A DNA stretch of 64,000 nt. It comes from Candidatus Binatia bacterium (lineage in GTDB: Bacteria; Desulfobacterota; Binatia; HRBIN30). Where the stretch lies: NCBI GenBank assembly GCA_023150935.1, contig JAKLJW010000003.1, forward strand, positions 62,001 to 126,000, written 5' to 3'. The notes beneath the pieces are model-generated. The model did no database searches. It was not told where the DNA came from and worked only from the letters and a program-made list of their open reading frames with translations. Position 1 is the first letter of the stretch. Every line of letters begins with the position of its first letter. A program made the position numbers and the translations under genes. Shown in pieces: positions 24,745-33,031 of the stretch.

Positions 24745-25095
24745 TCAATCACGCTTGCCGGCGCCTTGGAGAATCCGCCTGAGCGCGACCCTGAGCTCCG
24801 GGACTTTCTGTGTCGCCGCTTCCCAGACGAGGTCGTGGTCGACGCCGAAGTAGCCGTGAATCAACCGATCGCGCATGCCCGCCATCGCACGCCACTCGAC
24901 CTGCGGATACCGGGCTCGGAACTCGTCCGGCAGTTTCTTGGTTGCCTCGCCAATGACTTCCAGGCTGCGCACAAACGCTCGGCGGAGCGTTTCATTCTTC
25001 AGGAAGTCGTCCTTGCTGATCGAGGCGGTCTGCTCGGTCAGGTAGTCGGCCTCCGCGAGGATGTGCCGCAGATACTCAAGCGGCTCGAACGACAT
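24745..25095 (-). CDS. HEPN-domain toxin (HepT-like, DUF86)
   Basis: 116 residues, all-helical. The HEPN active-site motif R-x4-H-x-Y is present as RDRLIHGY (Arg75, His80, Tyr82), and TLRRAFVRSLEVIGEATKKL matches the central helix of the DUF86 family. HepT proteins are RNA-acting toxins that are silenced when their partner MntA adds AMP to the tyrosine next to the active site. Its start lies 20 bp inside the MNT gene, the usual tight antitoxin-toxin arrangement. Repeat blocks flank the pair. Confidence 0.9.
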   Translation of the reverse strand: MSFEPLEYLRHILAEADYLTEQTASISKDDFLKNETLRRAFVRSLEVIGEATKKLPDEFRARYPQVEWRAMAGMRDRLIHGYFGVDHDLVWEAATQKVPELRVALRRILQGAGKRD

Positions 25096-25393
25096 CCGCA
25101 GCCTCGGCCAGGATGTGGGGTCCGATATAGGGGCTGAGGGCCTCCGTGGTCACGAGCTCCACACGCCGTCCCAGCAGGTGCTCGAGCAGGTCCGAAAGGG
25201 CGAGGAAACGATCGAAGCTCTTGCCGCCCGGCTCGAACTCGACCAGCAGGTCCACGTCGCTGTCGGCGTTCGCTTCTCCGCGCACCAGGGAGCCGAACAG
25301 CGCAATCCGCCGGACGCCCAGCCTGCGGATGTCGGGTTCCGCCTGCCTACAGCGCTCGATCACATCGTCCCGATTTGTGGCGGCGGTCTTCAT
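25076..25393 (-). CDS. Minimal nucleotidyltransferase antitoxin (MntA-like)
   Basis: 105 residues from the ATG at 25393, which has AGGA 8 nt upstream; a second ATG at 25402 is less well placed. The polymerase-beta-type signature FGSLVRGEANADSDVDLLVEF spans residues 33-53 with metal ligands Asp46 and Asp48. LGRRVELVTTEALSPYIGP is the conserved C-terminal section. The expected role is AMPylation of the HEPN partner, inactivating it. Confidence 0.9.
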   Translation of the reverse strand: MKTAATNRDDVIERCRQAEPDIRRLGVRRIALFGSLVRGEANADSDVDLLVEFEPGGKSFDRFLALSDLLEHLLGRRVELVTTEALSPYIGPHILAEAADVVRAA

Positions 25394-25586
25394 CGGTGAC
25401 ATCCTATGGAAAAGCGGGGCGGGAGTGAAGCGGCGCGGGTGTCCGGCCGAAGTTTTCCAACGAGGGGACCCAGAGCGGACGTAGGTTCCCGGGGATTCGA
25501 CTCGGGACGTTGGGCCGAGTGGGCCGAGTCGCCGCGGGGTCGGGCGTATCCGCATCGGGCTTCCGCGGCTTCGCAAAGTGGCCCCG

Positions 25587-26023
25587 GATCGGGTCCGGTG
25601 CAGGCTTTTCGCCGGGGTGACAAACGGTAGGCATCCGATATCCGCGATATCCGAGACACCCGTGATTGCGCGATCACGGCGAGCCGCGCCCGGGGCCAGC
25701 GTGGGAAGGTGGCCGCACATTGGACGCACATTGGACACCCACCGCTCCTGGCCGCACATTGGACGCACATTGGACACCCACCGCTCCGGGAACCGCACAT
25801 TGGTGGAGGCACATTGGACACCCACCGCTCCGGGGCGAGTGGGTATCTCGCCGCACCCCCTGTAGACCCCGTGCGCCTGCAGGACACCCACAGCGCGGGC
25901 GTTGCCGCCTCTTACACGGATCGTCCTGCCCCAGAAAACGCGTCGCTAAGCCTCTGCAGGGTAGGATCCCGGGGAGTGAAATCCTGATCTTTCCGCATCT
26001 TGCAATGGTCCGACCCGCTACCA
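25587..26023. repeat. Repeat blocks B then A, downstream copy, with a 39-bp tandem duplication
   Basis: Block B is 25587-25710 and block A 25711-26023, the same two blocks as at 24223-24702 in opposite order. Block A opens with two tandem 39-bp units (25711-25749 and 25750-25788, each GGCCGCACATTGGACGCACA...) that differ only in their last base. The blocks end 11 bp before the stop codon of the next gene. The 194 bp between the MntA-like gene and block B contain no gene. Confidence 0.85.
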
Positions 26024-26033
26024 GCTCGGGAGG

Positions 26034-27425
26034 CTACGAACCCGGCCAGCCGAAGAGCTTGCGGTCACGAATCGTGGCGGCAGCCGGCGGCGGGACCAGC
26101 GACTCCCAGGTCCGATCGCCCGCCGCGATGCGCGCCGCCACCTCGTGCGGCGAAATGTGCAGGTAGTCTTCCTCGTAGCGCTCGATGGGTACGAGCAAGT
26201 CGCGCGCGCGCAGATAGGCAAACAGATGCGAGGTCGGCGGCGGCGGACTCCACGTATCGAGCGAGGTTATCGGTCCGCCCGACGTCTCGCGTGTCGGGTA
26301 CACGTAGAAACGCAGGTCGCGCCCGAAGAGTCGGCCCATCGCCTCGACGATGCCGCCGTCGAGGTCGGCGTACAAATCGGGGTCGGCGAACTCGATGAGG
26401 CTCGGCATACCGAGCGCGATGGCAATGCGCTGTTGTGTCGCTCGCCGCAGGTACTCGGCCAATCGGAAGAACCGCCGGTAGTCCGATACCAGCACGGTCT
26501 TTCCGAGCGCCGCCAGCAGGTCTACGCGTGCCAGAAAGTCGGCGTGATCGATGCCCTTTCCCGCCGCCAACCCGCGCAGCGTCATCTCCATGAGCGTCAC
26601 CGGCGCCTGGTCCGCAAGCGCCGGATCGGCCCGCATTTGCGCGTCCGCCTTTTCGACGATGTCGAGCGACAGCCGGGTGATCGGCCGGAAGCGGCCACGT
26701 TCGAGGACGACCGGTTTCTTGTAGAGGACCTCTCCGGGCTGCACGACTTCGCCTGCCGCCGTGAACATGGCGGCATCGGTGAGGTGGTGCTGCACCAGCA
26801 GCAGGCTGAGCAGGCGGTTGTCGACCGCGCCGAACGCCGGGCCGGTGCACTTGATCATGTCGATCTCGACCCGCTCGCGTCCGAGGTGGTCGAGCAGACC
26901 GATCAGCACCACGGGCGCGTCGTCATGGTGGTACAGCGCGCCGAACAGCAGGTTGACGCCGACGATTCCCAGTGCCTCCTGCTCGTGCACACGGTCGCGA
27001 TCCTTGAGGATGACGTGGACGATGATCTCCGATGGCGGCCCTCCGGGCGCGGTCTCGAAGCGCACGCCCAACCAGCCGTGGCCGTCGTCGTGACGACTGT
27101 AACTTCGCGTTGCCACGGTGTCGGCGAAGGCAAAGAAGGTGCAGGAACCGCCGCGCTGAGTCCGCAGCCGGTCGCAGACAAGGTCGAATTCGGCGGCGAG
27201 CATGGCCTCGAGCCGTTCGCGACTGACGTAGCGATGGGTCTGCCCGTAGAAGGCGTCGCTGACTGCCATGTCGTAGGCCGAGATGCTCTTGGCGACCGTT
27301 CCGGCGGCACCGTCGACGCGGAAGAACCAGCGCGCCACTTCCTGCCCGGCGCCGATTTCGGCGAACGTGCCGTAAGGGCGCTGGTCGAGGTTGATGCGCC
27401 GGACCTTCTCGTGGGTGCTGAGCAC
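26034..27425 (-). CDS. Conserved protein of unknown function, 463 aa
   Basis: Starts at a GTG (27425) with AGGAGAGG about 11 nt upstream; the residues before it in the open frame look non-native. No signal peptide or membrane segment is visible. Recognisable blocks are VLSTHEKVRRINLD, YGTFAEIGAGQEVARWFF, GTVAKSISAYDMAVSDAFYG and YVSRERLEAMLAAEF, which I recall from a protein group often annotated inconsistently (as a nucleotidyltransferase or a receptor); I trust neither label. The middle has VILKDRD and IGLLDHLGRERVEIDMIKCTGPAFG, the end ISPHEVAARI. It follows the WS/DGAT acyltransferase gene on the same strand after 83 bp and may share its transcript. Confidence 0.7.
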   Translation of the reverse strand: MLSTHEKVRRINLDQRPYGTFAEIGAGQEVARWFFRVDGAAGTVAKSISAYDMAVSDAFYGQTHRYVSRERLEAMLAAEFDLVCDRLRTQRGGSCTFFAFADTVATRSYSRHDDGHGWLGVRFETAPGGPPSEIIVHVILKDRDRVHEQEALGIVGVNLLFGALYHHDDAPVVLIGLLDHLGRERVEIDMIKCTGPAFGAVDNRLLSLLLVQHHLTDAAMFTAAGEVVQPGEVLYKKPVVLERGRFRPITRLSLDIVEKADAQMRADPALADQAPVTLMEMTLRGLAAGKGIDHADFLARVDLLAALGKTVLVSDYRRFFRLAEYLRRATQQRIAIALGMPSLIEFADPDLYADLDGGIVEAMGRLFGRDLRFYVYPTRETSGGPITSLDTWSPPPPTSHLFAYLRARDLLVPIERYEEDYLHISPHEVAARIAAGDRTWESLVPPPAAATIRDRKLFGWPGS

Positions 27426-27508
27426 GGCGGTAACGCCTCTCCTGTGGCTCGGGGTACCGTAATCCGCGCGCACGCCGCGCTGTCGACGGATCGCCGCGGC
27501 GGCGACAC

Positions 27509-29065
27509 TCAACGCGCGCGACGCACCGCTCCGTTGCCGCGTCTTGCCGACTCGACCCTGGGCGGCAAAGCCCGGCCGCGTTTCGCCGGCTTGCGACGCG
27601 GCGAAGCGTCGGCCTCTTCGCCGTTGCCGTCCGCACGGACCTCGAGCGGCCCCGCGCCCGCAGCTTCCTCGAGACGCCCGAACTCCGTCTCGATCGCCGC
27701 CACCACCTCGTGCAAGTCGGGCATCGCGTCCCAGTCGGAGTTGAAGCCCCAGAACAGCGAGCTGTTGTAGCTAAACAGGGCGATGCCGAGCGCCTGGTCG
27801 TTGCTCAGGGGAACCAGCGGAAAGATCGAGTGCATCGGCGCCCCGAGGAAATAGATCGGGATCTGCGGCCCCGGCACGTTGGTGACGACGACGTTGTACG
27901 GCCGCGTCCGGGTCGAAAACCGGCTGAACGCCGTGAACAGCGTCGTCAGGGTAAGGTCACTGAGTTCCTCGAGGGTCTTGATACCGGTCGGCTGGCGCGA
28001 CTTCTTCAGGTCGCGGGTGGTCTCGATCACGCGCGCCAGACGGGCGCGGGGGTCGCGCTCGTTGACGGGCAGCGATGCGACCATCATCGTGATGCGGTTG
28101 CCGAGACGGTCGCGCTCGCCTTCCGAGCGGAAGTTGACCGGAATCATGGCCCGGAAGTCGAGGTCGTCGACCCGTAGCCCGCGGGCGCGCAGGAAGCGCC
28201 TGAGAGCGCCGCCGACGATCGCCAGCACAACGTCGTTGACGGTTCCGCCGAGCCGGTTCTTCACCGCTTTCACGGCGTTCAGGTCCATGGTCAACCAGTC
28301 GAAGCGGCGGTGCGGACCGATATCGGTGTTCAGCGGGGTCGGCGACGCCGGACGCAAGCCGGGGGCGAGCGCCTCGCCCAGACCGAGAACGGCGTTGCGC
28401 AGCTTTTCGATGGAGCCCAAAGGGTCGCGCACGCCCGCGCCGGCCGCGCCAAGAGCTGCCAGTGGCTCGGTGACGCGCCGCGCCAGCTCGCCGCGAACCA
28501 GGTCACCGGCACTCGGGACGGGACGGGGAAGCCAGCGGTGCCGTTCCTCAGCCTCCCGCCGCTGCTCGGGCGCCGGGCGCATGAGCGTTCCCAACAGCTC
28601 CACGCTGCCGATGCCGTCGGTCAGGCAATGGTGCGCCTTGTTGATCATCGCCAGCTTGCCGCCTTCCACCCCTTCGACGACCCACAGCTCCCACAGCGGC
28701 TTCCCGCGATCGAGCTTCTGCGACATGATCCGGCCGGCGAGCCGCTTCAGCAGGCGCTCGTCTCCCGGATACGGCAGGCCCACGTGCCGCACGTGGTAGT
28801 TCAGGTTGAAGCGCTGATCGTCGACCCAGATGCGATTGCCGAACACCGGAACCGTGTCGAGGCGCTGGCGGTAGCGCGGGATGCGGTGGATGCTGGCCTC
28901 GATGAACCCGCGAATCTCTTCAATGTCGACCGTACCGTCGGCTTTCAGCAGCGGACCCGCATCGAGGAGCGACACCGCTCCAACGTGCATGTGCGCATTG
29001 TCGTCTTCGACATCGAGGAACGCGGTGTCGAGCGCGCTCAGGCGCTCGTAGTGGGCGTACGGCAT
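27509..29065 (-). CDS. Wax ester synthase / diacylglycerol acyltransferase (WS/DGAT)
   Basis: Transfers an acyl group from acyl-CoA to a long-chain alcohol or diacylglycerol, giving storage wax ester or triacylglycerol; usually peripheral on the inner membrane. 518 residues. The acyltransferase motif HHxxxDG is present as HHCLTDG (His145, His146, Asp150), with the family start LSALDTAFLDVE and the downstream NDVVLAIVGGALRRFL and NVVVTNVPGPQIPIYF. The C-terminus adds a basic ~45-residue tail (RKPAKRGRALPPRV) beyond most relatives. A 50-aa membrane protein gene lies 86 bp upstream. Confidence 0.9.
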   Translation of the reverse strand: MPYAHYERLSALDTAFLDVEDDNAHMHVGAVSLLDAGPLLKADGTVDIEEIRGFIEASIHRIPRYRQRLDTVPVFGNRIWVDDQRFNLNYHVRHVGLPYPGDERLLKRLAGRIMSQKLDRGKPLWELWVVEGVEGGKLAMINKAHHCLTDGIGSVELLGTLMRPAPEQRREAEERHRWLPRPVPSAGDLVRGELARRVTEPLAALGAAGAGVRDPLGSIEKLRNAVLGLGEALAPGLRPASPTPLNTDIGPHRRFDWLTMDLNAVKAVKNRLGGTVNDVVLAIVGGALRRFLRARGLRVDDLDFRAMIPVNFRSEGERDRLGNRITMMVASLPVNERDPRARLARVIETTRDLKKSRQPTGIKTLEELSDLTLTTLFTAFSRFSTRTRPYNVVVTNVPGPQIPIYFLGAPMHSIFPLVPLSNDQALGIALFSYNSSLFWGFNSDWDAMPDLHEVVAAIETEFGRLEEAAGAGPLEVRADGNGEEADASPRRKPAKRGRALPPRVESARRGNGAVRRAR

Positions 29066-29151
29066 GAACGTGGCCTCCCGGCAGGCGGATTATCTCGCCG
29101 CCCGGTGGGCAGTTCAACCCGTCGCCCCGCAACTTCAGCGGTTTACCGGAG

Positions 29152-29304
29152 CTAACCGATTAGCGACCACACGGACCACGCGATCGCCGCCCACAGCGCC
29201 CCACCGAGGACTACCGCCGCGACGAGGCCCGCGAGCGGCAGCCTCAGTGTCTCCCGATCCGCCTCCACTGCCATCTCCGCCATCTGTACCGCCCGCTCCA
29301 TCAT
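29152..29304 (-). CDS. Small single-span membrane protein, 50 aa
   Basis: MMERAVQMAEMAVEADRETL is an amphipathic start, followed by one hydrophobic helix (about residues 25-49, LAGLVAAVVLGGALWAAIAW) ending at TAG. A strong GGAGGT ribosome site lies 2-5 nt before the paired ATG codons. It is the first gene of a likely transcript with the WS/DGAT gene 86 bp downstream. No family is known to me. A membrane anchor or partner for the acyltransferase is a guess from position. Confidence 0.65.
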   Translation of the reverse strand: MMERAVQMAEMAVEADRETLRLPLAGLVAAVVLGGALWAAIAWSVWSLIG

Positions 29305-29850
29305 GCACCTCCATCCCCAGGCGAAGGGCCCTTTGTATACTAAGAGCGAGCAAGTGTCGTGCCGTGTGGCATGCAGTTACGGAGACATTCTTCTCCCCTC
29401 GTACACCTTGACCCTGGCCGCATGTTTTGAGGCAGGGTGTCCTTATATGACGGGCGGGAATTCCGCAGCAGTGCGTCGCTTCACGCGCTCGGAACCGCCT
29501 GCGGTCGGTCCCTTGAATCCACGCCACGGCTCCATCTTACGCCGCACTCGCCCCCTCTGCCCCGACCCCGGCCTCGCCTCACCCCGTGTCGTTCGGCGCT
29601 GCCGTTTGCTCCCCCCACTCCCAGACGCCACAGAATCCCCATAGCCTGTGGGGAACACCGTCAGCAGCCAGCGGTTCAGTTCAACGGGCAGGCCCGCCGA
29701 AGCCCTGGCGAAGGCGGGGCCTTTCCGCCACCCGGCTGCCGGCGCTGTGCTGGCTCGCGTGGCGACGCGTCGAGCCGGATGGCGGACGAGCCCTCACTCG
29801 TTCGGCATGCCCGGGGCGACGTGCTACGGTGAGCCAGGTGACAGACGACC
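29305..29850. other. Divergent intergenic region
   Basis: 545 bp between the minus-strand small membrane protein and the plus-strand DUF4160 gene. The frames across it read as arginine-rich shadows without ribosome sites. It must contain promoters in both directions; TTGTATACTAAG at 29334-29345 is AT-richer than its surroundings and is a candidate promoter part, not more. Confidence 0.4.
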
Positions 29851-30120
29851 ATGCCGATCCTGGCGATGTTCTACGGGATCGTGGTGCGGATGTACTTCTT
29901 CGACGACAAGCAGCACCACGTTCCGCACGTGCACGCGGAATGCTCCGGAGATGAGGCGGTGTTCTCGATTCTCACCGGAGACGTTCTGGCTGGCAAGCTC
30001 CCTGCCGGGAAGACGCGGCTCGTGCAGGCCTGGATCGAGATACACAGCGACGAGCTGCTGGCCGATTGGCAGCTCGCCGTCAACGGCGAGGAGCTCTTCA
30101 GGATCGACCCGCTGACCTAG
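29851..30120 (+). CDS. DUF4160 domain protein
   Basis: 89 residues with the DUF4160 pattern: MPILAMFYGIVVRMYFFDD, the His cluster HHVPHVHAE, the strand AVFSILTGDVLAGKLP and VQAWIEIHSDELLADWQ. The molecular function is unknown, but DUF4160 and DUF2442 genes occur as adjacent pairs that behave like toxin-antitoxin or accessory modules. The DUF2442 gene begins 8 bp after this stop. Confidence 0.85.
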   Translation: MPILAMFYGIVVRMYFFDDKQHHVPHVHAECSGDEAVFSILTGDVLAGKLPAGKTRLVQAWIEIHSDELLADWQLAVNGEELFRIDPLT

Positions 30121-30128
30121 GAGGATCG

Positions 30129-30413
30129 ATGAACCCACACGTGAAGTCCGTACGCGCGCTGGACGACTACGAGTTGGAGGTGTCGTTTGAAAACGGCGAA
30201 TCGCGGCGCTTCGACGTGAAGCCGTATCTCGATCGCGGCATCTTCGTGCGCCTCCGCGACCGCGATGCATTTCGCGCCGTACGAGCTGTCGCGGGCTCGG
30301 TGGAGTGGGCGAACGGGTTGGACCTCAGTTACGACACCCTCTATGTCGAGGGGCAGCCGATCGTAGCCACGACCCGTCGGGTCGAACAGGGCAATCCGGC
30401 GGACGCGCGATGA
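30129..30413 (+). CDS. DUF2442 domain protein
   Basis: 94 residues from an ATG preceded by AGGAGG. VKSVRALDDYELEVSFENGESRRFDVKPYL is the DUF2442 core, followed by the expected VEWANGLDLSYDTLY. It is the second gene of the DUF4160-DUF2442 pair. Which partner, if either, is toxic cannot be read from the sequence. Confidence 0.88.
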   Translation: MNPHVKSVRALDDYELEVSFENGESRRFDVKPYLDRGIFVRLRDRDAFRAVRAVAGSVEWANGLDLSYDTLYVEGQPIVATTRRVEQGNPADAR

Positions 30414-30534
30414 AGCCGTGCGCCGCTGATTGCCGGCGTTCGGCTTTCACGACGTGGGAGGAGGCTGAGACCTCGCGCCCGGCCGCGCAGCCTAGTCGGC
30501 GTACGCTCCGGTCCAGGCGATTCGGAGGACGAAA

Positions 30535-30765
30535 ATGCGGCCTGATGAAATCGAGAATGCCGCTTTGACACTTGCGCAGCAGGCACGCTTACGACTGGCG
30601 CACGCTCTCGTGCCCAGCCTCGTGTCGGGCGAGATACGGAGATCGACGGCGGAAAGGTGCGCGGCTGACCGGCACGATGTCCGTCTTCGTTTCATCGAAA
30701 CGTTTCAAGCTGCGATCCTGCAAATTCGAGAGTTCCCGGAGGGCGAACAGTACGCCGTCGCCTGA
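30535..30765 (+). pseudogene. Decayed toxin-antitoxin scrap
   Basis: 76 codons. The first half (DEIENAALTLAQQARLRLAH) resembles the start of short addiction-module antitoxins. The second half (RFIETFQAAILQIREFPEGE) resembles the middle of RelE/ParE toxins (typically RF...ALARI.EFPE.YP). The two would normally be separate genes, so the locus looks like an internal deletion that fused them. The homology is weak and the interpretation tentative. Confidence 0.35.
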
Positions 30766-31200
30766 GCGCCAGGGGCGTTGGACTTGCCCCCCGGGGGCGG
30801 GGTCGGAATCGGGATCGGAATCGGTCCGCGGCGAAATTCGATCCCGATGTCGATAGCGATTCCGATGCCGACCGGGTAACGACCCGCCGCTGACGTCCCG
30901 AAGAAGACTTGGGCTGAGCCTCTTCGAGGTTCGGCACGAACGGGGAAAGGCCGGTGCGGGCGGAAGGACAGACCGCTCGCCTTGCGTCCGCGTGTTCGTG
31001 GTGAAATTCTGTTTCGATTGAGGCTGAATGGCCGTACGAAACAGGGTCGGCGACGCGGTCGGCAGCGCCGGATCGTTGCCGCCGAAGGGCCGAGGGCGCG
31101 GAACGATGCAGAAGTTCGAACCGGGTTGGGGCGAGTCCAGTGCGCGGTGGTCGAGGGCGGCCGGGCACCGCCGGCCGCACTGACCGGGGAGTGCCCGCCA
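30766..31200. repeat. Spacer with an imperfect GATCGG/CGATTCC inverted repeat
   Basis: 30801-30824 repeats the hexamer register GTCGGAATCGGGATCGG, and 30844-30873 carries its near complement CCGATGTCGATAGCGATTCC. A sister element is at 39433-39506. The remaining ~330 bp before the histone-deacetylase-family gene show only arginine-rich shadow frames. Confidence 0.6.
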
Positions 31201-32136
31201 ATGCCACACCAGACCCGCCCGCACGTCCGGCTCCTGTTTCGTCCGGAGTACGTGTACGACGTCCTCGAAGCCGGGGCCCGGCACACCTTCGATACCGAGA
31301 AGCCCAGGCGCATTCATCGCGCCCTGATCGACGACCGGCTGGCACAGCAAGCCGATTTCGTCGCCCCCGACCGCGTCTCCGGTAACGAGCTCTTGAGCGT
31401 GCACAGCCCGGACTACCTCGAACAGATCGCCCGTCCGGAAACGCTGGCCCGTCTGCTCTTCCTCGACCCCGCGCATCCCTGGGACGCGCGCCTTGCCGAT
31501 CCGTTCTTGTTTGCCACCGGGGGCACTGTCCGCGGCGCCCGCCTCGCGGTCGCGGAGCGCGCCCTCGCGGTCAACCTCGGCGGCGGCTACCACCACGCCC
31601 AGGCCGACAAAGCCGAGGGTTTCTGCGCCATCGCCGACGTCGCCATTGCCATCCGCCTGCTGCAGCGCGCCCGTCTTGTACACCGCGTGCTGATCGTCGA
31701 TCTCGACTACCATCACGGCAACGGCAACGCCGTGATCTTCGCCAACGACGAATCGGTATTCACGTTCTCCATCCACGCCGGCAACTGGTGCTGGATCGCC
31801 AAGCGCAACAACCTTGACATCGAATTACCCTCGGGTACCGGCGACGACGCGTACCTCGGCACGCTGGCCGAGCACCTGCCGGGGATCGTGCGCGACTTCT
31901 CGCCCGATTTCGCGGTGTACGTGGCCGGCAGCGATCCGTTCGAGGGCGACCTGCTCGGCGACTTCAAGGTCACCGAAGCGGGCATGCTCGCGCGCGACCG
32001 TTTCGTTACCCAGGCAGTCTGGGGCCGCGGCATTCCGATGCTCGTGGTAACGGCCGGCGGCTACGGCCCGCAGAGCTGGCGCATCCACTTCAACTACTTC
32101 CGCTGGCTGCTGGCCGCCGACGCGCCGTGGGAGTGA
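31201..32136 (+). CDS. Histone-deacetylase-family amidohydrolase
   Basis: Zinc hydrolase of the arginase/deacetylase fold; bacterial members deacetylate polyamines, lysine side chains or small amides. 311 residues from the ATG at 31201. The core is intact: LGGGYHHAQADKAEGFC (catalytic His pair), DLDYHHGNG (zinc ligands Asp and His), a GSDPFEGD segment with the third zinc aspartate, and GGYG near the end. The frame extends ~70 residues upstream but that part is Arg-rich and unlike the family. The downstream gene starts 2 bp after its stop codon, so the two are co-translated. Confidence 0.85.
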   Translation: MPHQTRPHVRLLFRPEYVYDVLEAGARHTFDTEKPRRIHRALIDDRLAQQADFVAPDRVSGNELLSVHSPDYLEQIARPETLARLLFLDPAHPWDARLADPFLFATGGTVRGARLAVAERALAVNLGGGYHHAQADKAEGFCAIADVAIAIRLLQRARLVHRVLIVDLDYHHGNGNAVIFANDESVFTFSIHAGNWCWIAKRNNLDIELPSGTGDDAYLGTLAEHLPGIVRDFSPDFAVYVAGSDPFEGDLLGDFKVTEAGMLARDRFVTQAVWGRGIPMLVVTAGGYGPQSWRIHFNYFRWLLAADAPWE

Positions 32137-32138
32137 GC

Positions 32139-32915
32139 ATGGGCGGCGTCCTCGGCACCTACGATGGCCCCGGCGTTCGGCATCTTCTGGAGGAAGCGGG
32201 GGTATTGGACATCCTGGCGCGCAAGGGTTTTACGAGCTGTGCGGTGGAAGTCGAGACCGCGGGCCGCGCCCTGCCGCACGCGCTCCTTTACGGCTGCAAG
32301 TGTGGCGTTCGGTACCTGCTGTTGGACGCCTGCGTGGGAGAGGCCGTGGTGCGCCCGGAGTTCTTCGCCGCCCGGGGATATGCGCTGGAGCGCGCGCTCG
32401 ACTTTGCCGTCGTGCACTGGGTGCGCGAGCAGGACCCGACCGCACGCTTCTCGGCCGCTCGGCCGCCCCTGCCTTTGCAGCGCCATCCGGGACTCGGTGT
32501 GCTACGGCACGCCTTCCGCGTTGTCGTTCGTATGGCCGGGGAGCTGCAAATGGACGGTGTTGCCAACGTCCCGAAGTTCTTCCACGACGCGGTCATTTTC
32601 TTTCGGTCGCGGTTGTTCCTGTTTCTAGATGGCAAGGAGCAGGGCCGCTTCGAGGCCCTGCTCCGCGATCTCGCGGCGCTGCCGCTCGGCGACGCCTCGC
32701 TCGCGCTCGTCGGCGGCGGGGTACGCGACGCGCACGGTGCGGTGGCACAGTGGGAGCCCGGCTACCTCGTGTTCCCGATCGCGCCGGAAATCGTCGCCTA
32801 CTTCCACTCGACGAGCTATGCCGACCAGGTAGCGGCGTCCTACGCCGCACATCGCTTTACGTGGGACCCCGACGCCCTTGCCGCCACGCGCGCCAGCATC
32901 GCCACCCCGGCGTGA
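32139..32915 (+). CDS. Conserved protein of unknown function coupled to the HDAC-like gene
   Basis: 258 residues from the ATG at 32139, with GGAG 6 nt upstream; GTG codons at 32127 and 32133 are alternatives that overlap the upstream stop. Conserved-looking blocks are LEEAGVLDILARKGF, YLLLDACVGEAVVRPEFF, PKFFHDAVIFFRSRLFLFLD and LVGGGVRDAHGAV. No catalytic motif is recognised; FFHDAVIFFRSRLFLFL could be a buried or membrane-touching helix. Function unknown; the coupling suggests a shared pathway with the amidohydrolase. Confidence 0.7.
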   Translation: MGGVLGTYDGPGVRHLLEEAGVLDILARKGFTSCAVEVETAGRALPHALLYGCKCGVRYLLLDACVGEAVVRPEFFAARGYALERALDFAVVHWVREQDPTARFSAARPPLPLQRHPGLGVLRHAFRVVVRMAGELQMDGVANVPKFFHDAVIFFRSRLFLFLDGKEQGRFEALLRDLAALPLGDASLALVGGGVRDAHGAVAQWEPGYLVFPIAPEIVAYFHSTSYADQVAASYAAHRFTWDPDALAATRASIATPA

Positions 32916-33031
32916 GACGGTCTGCCGAGTTCCCGCAACGGGCAACGCGACAAGGAGCCTGGCCGCCGACGAGTGGCGCCGGCGCTCCCCGGTTTCCGCG
33001 GCCGCCGTCCGAGCCGCCGCTCGAGCGAGCG

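Noticed and set aside
32139..32915. Assignment of the HDAC partner as a membrane transporter
   Set aside because: Only one moderately hydrophobic stretch is present; not enough for a transporter, so left as unknown.
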